10,617 nucleotides of DNA from NCBI GenBank assembly GCA_029263275.1, contig JAJCXU010000501.1, positions 1 to 10,617 on the forward strand. The letters run 5' to 3'. The position numbers and the translations under genes are program-made. The notes below the pieces were generated by a model. It did no database searches. It worked only from the letters and a program-made list of their open reading frames with translations, and had not been told where the DNA came from. This document shows, piece after piece, positions 7,858-10,617 of this stretch; the stretch's first letter is position 1; every line of letters begins with the position of its first letter. The DNA is from Ilumatobacter sp. (GTDB lineage: Bacteria; Actinomycetota; Acidimicrobiia; Acidimicrobiales; Ilumatobacteraceae).

Positions 7858-9405
7858 GTGACGATGCAAGAAAAACTGGACGATCTCGCTGGGCGCCGCG
7901 AGGACGCACACAACGCCGGATCTCAACGTTCGATCGACCGCCAGTACGAGAAGGGGAAGATGCTCGCTCGCGAGCGCATCGACTACTTCCTCGACGACGG
8001 CTCATTCCATGAACTCGACCTGCTCGCACGACACCGCGCGCAGGCGTCAGGCCTCGAGGAACGCCCCTACACCGACGGTGTGATCACGGGCTGGGGCACG
8101 GTTGACGGCCGCAAGGTCTTCGTGTTCTCACAGGACTTCACCGTCTTTGGCGGCGCGCTCGGCGAGGTGTTCGCCGAGAAGATCCACAAGCTGATGGACC
8201 TATCGCTCAAGGTCGGCGCGCCGCTGATCGGCCTCAACGACGGTGCCGGCGCCCGCATCCAAGAAGGTGTGGTCAGCCTCGCCAGCTACGGCGGCATCTT
8301 CCATCGCAACGTGCTCGCCTCCGGCGTCGTCCCGCAGATCTCGGTCATCCTGGGCCCGTGCGCCGGTGGCGCCGTCTATTCACCGGCCATGACCGACTTC
8401 ATCTTCATGGTTCGCGAGACCAGCCACATGTTCATCACCGGCCCCGACGTGGTCAAGACCGTCACCGGCGAAGACGTCACCCTCGAAGAACTCGGCGGCG
8501 CGATGAGCCACGCGAGCAAATCGGGTGTCGCCACGTTCGTCGCGGACGACGAGAAGGCCTGCCTCGACGACGTCCGCTTCTTGCTGTCGTTCCTGCCGGC
8601 GAACAATCTCGAAGAGCCACCGACCGACGACTGCACCGACGACCCCGATCGTGACTGCCCCGAGCTGCGCGACATCCTGCCGGACAGCCCGAACCTGCCG
8701 TACGACATGGCCGACATCGTCCGGAGCTGCGTCGACGACGGCGAATTCTTCGAGTACTTCCCGCACTTCGCGAAATCGATCATCTGCGGCTTTGCCCGCA
8801 TCGACGGCAAGCCCGTCGGCGTCGTCGGCAACCAGCCCAAGATTCTCGCTGGCGTGCTCGACATCGAGTCAGCCGAGAAGGCCGCCCGCTTCGTTCGCAC
8901 ATGCGACGCGTTCAACATTCCGCTGATCACCTTCGTCGACGTTCCCGGCTTCCTGCCCGGCGTCGACCAGGAGTACGGCGGCATCATCCGTCACGGCGCC
9001 AAGCTGCTCTACGCCTACTGCGAAGCAACGGTGCCGCGCATTTCTGTCATCACTCGCAAGGCCTACGGCGGCGCCTACGTCGTCATGGACTCGAAGTCGA
9101 TCGGCTCTGACCTCGCATTTGCCTGGCCCACCGCCGAGCTCGCCGTGATGGGGCCGCAGGGTGCCGTCGAGATCGTCTACCGACGCGAACTGCAGCAAGC
9201 CGCCGACCCCGCAGCGCGGCGCGCCGAACTCGTTGCCGACTACACCGAGAAGTACGCGAACCCGTATGCCGCCGCCGAGCGTGGCTACATCGATGACGTG
9301 ATCGACCCCGCTGACACCCGCCGCAAGCTGGTGGCAGGACTGCGAATGCTGTCGACCAAGCGTGAGGAACTCCCGAGGCGCAAGCACGGCAACGTCCCGT
9401 TGTGA
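7858..9405 (+). CDS. Acyl-CoA carboxylase beta subunit (carboxyltransferase)
   Basis: 515 residues, full length. Transfers the carboxyl group from carboxybiotin to acetyl-CoA or propionyl-CoA, giving malonyl-CoA or methylmalonyl-CoA in the cytoplasm. The N-terminal pattern KLDDLAGRREDA...YEKGKMLARERIDYFLD is typical of the PccB/AccD family. Both oxyanion-hole segments are present: GPCAGGAV at 166-173 and RKAYGGAYVVM near 401-410. DVPGFLPGVDQEYGGIIRHGAKLLYAY is cleanly conserved in between. The residue I recall as setting chain-length preference in Streptomyces (Asp422 in PccB, Ile in the acetyl-CoA enzyme) appears to be Val408 here, so the substrate is left open. An epsilon-type subunit gene lies two genes downstream; the biotinylated alpha subunit is not in the window. 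The GTG start is chosen from the -10 spacing; ATG 7864 would shorten the protein by two residues. Confidence 0.93.
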   Translation: MTMQEKLDDLAGRREDAHNAGSQRSIDRQYEKGKMLARERIDYFLDDGSFHELDLLARHRAQASGLEERPYTDGVITGWGTVDGRKVFVFSQDFTVFGGALGEVFAEKIHKLMDLSLKVGAPLIGLNDGAGARIQEGVVSLASYGGIFHRNVLASGVVPQISVILGPCAGGAVYSPAMTDFIFMVRETSHMFITGPDVVKTVTGEDVTLEELGGAMSHASKSGVATFVADDEKACLDDVRFLLSFLPANNLEEPPTDDCTDDPDRDCPELRDILPDSPNLPYDMADIVRSCVDDGEFFEYFPHFAKSIICGFARIDGKPVGVVGNQPKILAGVLDIESAEKAARFVRTCDAFNIPLITFVDVPGFLPGVDQEYGGIIRHGAKLLYAYCEATVPRISVITRKAYGGAYVVMDSKSIGSDLAFAWPTAELAVMGPQGAVEIVYRRELQQAADPAARRAELVADYTEKYANPYAAAERGYIDDVIDPADTRRKLVAGLRMLSTKREELPRRKHGNVPL

Positions 9406-9418
9406 CACGCTCTCGTCC

Positions 9419-10411
9419 ATGAGCTCGCCGGCGCCGCCACCACCGCCTCCTGCTGCTGGTGGCTCACCGCCGCCGCCACCACCGCCTCCTGCTGCTGGTG
9501 GCCCGCCCCCGCCCCCACCCCCACCCCCACCAGCACCTCCGCCAGTACCTCCGCCAGTACCCGCAGTGGAGTCGGCCCCGCCGCCGCCACCGCCGCCCCC
9601 ACCGGGAGCGCCGCTTCGCCCCGCCCCCGACGCGGCCGTCGGCTCGTCGCCCGCAGCACCGGCGCCCGCAGCACCGGTGCCCACAGCATCTGTCCCCTCC
9701 GCACCCGCTCCAGCAGAGCCCGCCGCGTCTCCACCCGCGCCGGCGGAGCCCGGTAGCGAAGCAGCGCCAGCGCCGCGCCGCGACGTCGAGGCGGTCCCAC
9801 GGACCACGTCGTCAGACTTGAGTGACCTGCTCGGACAACTCGCCGACGAAGGCGGCGCGGTCGACCCGAACGCGCCGCTCACGGACCCACGCGATCTCGA
9901 GCGCCCCGGCGATGTCGCCGCCGTGGTGGTGAAGTCGACCGGTGCAATCAACTTCGATCCCGAGTTCGCCTCATTCGGTTCACGGGTCGGCGGCTGGATG
10001 ATCGACACCATCATCACCACGCTCGCGCTGCTTCCGGGGCTGGCGCTGTTGTTCGCTGGCTCCGGGATCTTGCGGCTGTTGGCGGTGCTCTTGCTTGCTG
10101 TGGGCCTCGGCGTCGCCGCGTGGGCCTACGCGGCCGCGATTGCTCGCCGTGGGCAGTGGTTCGGCAATCGCATCATGTCGACCACCGTGGTGAACGTGAC
10201 GAACGGCGAGTTCGTCGACCGGCCGCATGCGTTCACGCGCTTCGTTGTTCGGGCAGTCTTTTCACCCATCCTTTTCGCGGGATTCCTCTTGGCACTCACC
10301 AACATCTCGCGGCGTACCTTCCACGATCAGGTCGCCGGCACCATCGTGACCCGACCAAGCCGTGCCACCTGGTCCGTCGGCGACGAGGGTGCAGAGAGCG
10401 ACGCGGCGTAG
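9419..10411 (+). CDS. RDD family membrane protein with proline-rich N-terminus
   Basis: 330 residues. The first 130 or so residues are almost entirely Pro/Ala/Gly with uninterrupted proline runs of up to ten. Then comes an acidic connector containing SDLSDLLGQLADEGGAVDPN. From about residue 177 to 320 it is an RDD domain: GSRVGGWMIDTIITTLALLPGLALL, a second and third hydrophobic segment, FTRFVVRAV and the closing RRTFHDQVAGTIVTRP, which is typical of the family. RDD proteins are integral membrane proteins, some linked to ion transport, but most lack a proven role. The start ATG lies 13 bases after the carboxylase stop, without a ribosome site, so it is probably read from the same transcript. 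The upstream in-frame GTG at 9362 would lie inside the carboxylase gene and is rejected. Proline runs should make translation depend on EF-P. Confidence 0.85.
   Translation: MSSPAPPPPPPAAGGSPPPPPPPPAAGGPPPPPPPPPPAPPPVPPPVPAVESAPPPPPPPPPGAPLRPAPDAAVGSSPAAPAPAAPVPTASVPSAPAPAEPAASPPAPAEPGSEAAPAPRRDVEAVPRTTSSDLSDLLGQLADEGGAVDPNAPLTDPRDLERPGDVAAVVVKSTGAINFDPEFASFGSRVGGWMIDTIITTLALLPGLALLFAGSGILRLLAVLLLAVGLGVAAWAYAAAIARRGQWFGNRIMSTTVVNVTNGEFVDRPHAFTRFVVRAVFSPILFAGFLLALTNISRRTFHDQVAGTIVTRPSRATWSVGDEGAESDAA
9433..9502 (+). repeat. Tandem repeat in the proline-rich segment
   Basis: A 31-base identical direct repeat (9433-9463 and 9472-9502) with a 39-base period, i.e. 13 codons, encoding two successive proline-run plus AAGG units. 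It is an in-frame duplication that lengthens the proline-rich tail. Confidence 0.9.
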
Positions 10412-10414
10412 TGT
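10409..10414 (+). promoter_or_regulatory. Putative -10 element before the epsilon-type subunit gene
   Basis: TAGTGT overlaps the stop codon of the RDD gene and ends 7 nt before GTG 10422, the same spacing as at dnaX and the carboxylase beta gene. No -35 is clear. It may give a second, leaderless transcript for the subunit, or may be fortuitous because the gene could also be reached by read-through. Confidence 0.3.
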
Positions 10415-10421
10415 GTCTGGC

Positions 10422-10617
10422 GTGAGTGCGTCATTCAGCGTGTCAGGGTCAACGGTTCCGACCGACGAAGAAGCTGCCGCGATCATGGCCGCAACCGAGG
10501 CACTGTGGCCGCGCGCCGCTGTGCTTGGTCCCGTCTCGGAGCCGCGCAACACCGCATGGCGGTTCAGCAGCCGTTCGTGGTCGCGTCCACTTCCTGTCCG
10601 CCGCCTTCGCCCTTGGC
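10422..10617 (+). CDS. Acyl-CoA carboxylase epsilon-type subunit, partial at right edge
   Basis: The first 65 codons of a small protein; the end lies outside the window. The translation has the epsilon-subunit pattern: a short beta-like start (ASFSVSGSTVPTDEEAAAIMAATEALWP), then a linker and NTAWRFSSRSWSRPLPVRR, which matches the basic/aromatic tail seen in many actinobacterial AccE/PccE proteins. These subunits bind and activate the carboxyltransferase core. The location just downstream of the beta subunit supports the call. The GTG at 10422 is preferred because TAGTGT ends 7 nt before it; the in-frame GTG at 10413 would add three residues and overlaps that element. It may not be the final stretch of the gene, since 65 residues is near the full family size. 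Confidence 0.65.
   Translation, partial: MSASFSVSGSTVPTDEEAAAIMAATEALWPRAAVLGPVSEPRNTAWRFSSRSWSRPLPVRRLRPW

Noticed and set aside
6632..7861. 409-codon plus-strand frame opposite the ligase
   Set aside because: The ligase strand carries all nucleotidyltransferase motifs; the opposite frame, with its Arg/Pro/Ser-rich repeat, is a shadow.
9433..9502. Short tandem repeats considered as a CRISPR-like array
   Set aside because: Only two copies, an 8-base gap, and in frame within a proline-rich coding region; this is an internal coding duplication.
8869..10020. 383-codon minus-strand glycine-rich frame
   Set aside because: It is the reverse complement of the proline-rich tract and the carboxylase 3' end; no family features.

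Overview
The window is high-GC DNA from an actinobacterium, most likely a member of Acidimicrobiia such as an Ilumatobacter relative. This is inferred from codon use, an acyl-CoA carboxylase with a small epsilon-type subunit gene, an actinobacterial LigC-type ligase and several start codons without a Shine-Dalgarno sequence. No phage, IS element, CRISPR array, tRNA or rRNA was seen.

Layout. Positions 1-422 (minus) hold the N-terminal part of a type IV prepilin peptidase that runs off the left edge exactly at its GFGD active-site motif. Positions 423-1238 have no confident gene. They do contain a near-consensus sigma-70-type promoter (865-893, plus), two related 65-nt hairpins exactly 144 nt apart, and a GC-rich hairpin touching the recR stop codon. 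Positions 1239-3982 (minus) are a dnaX-recR operon with a TGATG overlap and no ybaB/EbfC gene between the two. Positions 4064-6563 (plus) encode a small lipoprotein and a CopC-CopD-type membrane fusion. Positions 6602-7813 (minus) encode an ATP-dependent DNA ligase with a natural (Gly-Ser)11 linker. Positions 7858-10617 (plus) form an acyl-CoA carboxylase cluster: the beta (carboxyltransferase) subunit, an RDD membrane protein with a very proline-rich N-terminus, and the start of an epsilon-type subunit cut by the right edge.

How the parts work together. DnaX (clamp loader) and RecR (recombinational gap repair) are a classic replication/repair pair, and the ligase adds a third DNA-maintenance enzyme. 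The carboxylase cluster supplies malonyl-CoA or methylmalonyl-CoA; its biotinylated alpha subunit is not in the window. The RDD protein sits inside this cluster without an obvious role.

Most unusual features. (1) The two intergenic hairpins keep an identical 15-nt loop, while four stem base pairs change by compensatory double substitution, so the structure appears to be under selection. (2) Four genes have a TANNNT element 6-7 nt before the start codon, pointing to leaderless transcripts. (3) The CopC-like domain lacks the usual copper-binding histidines.
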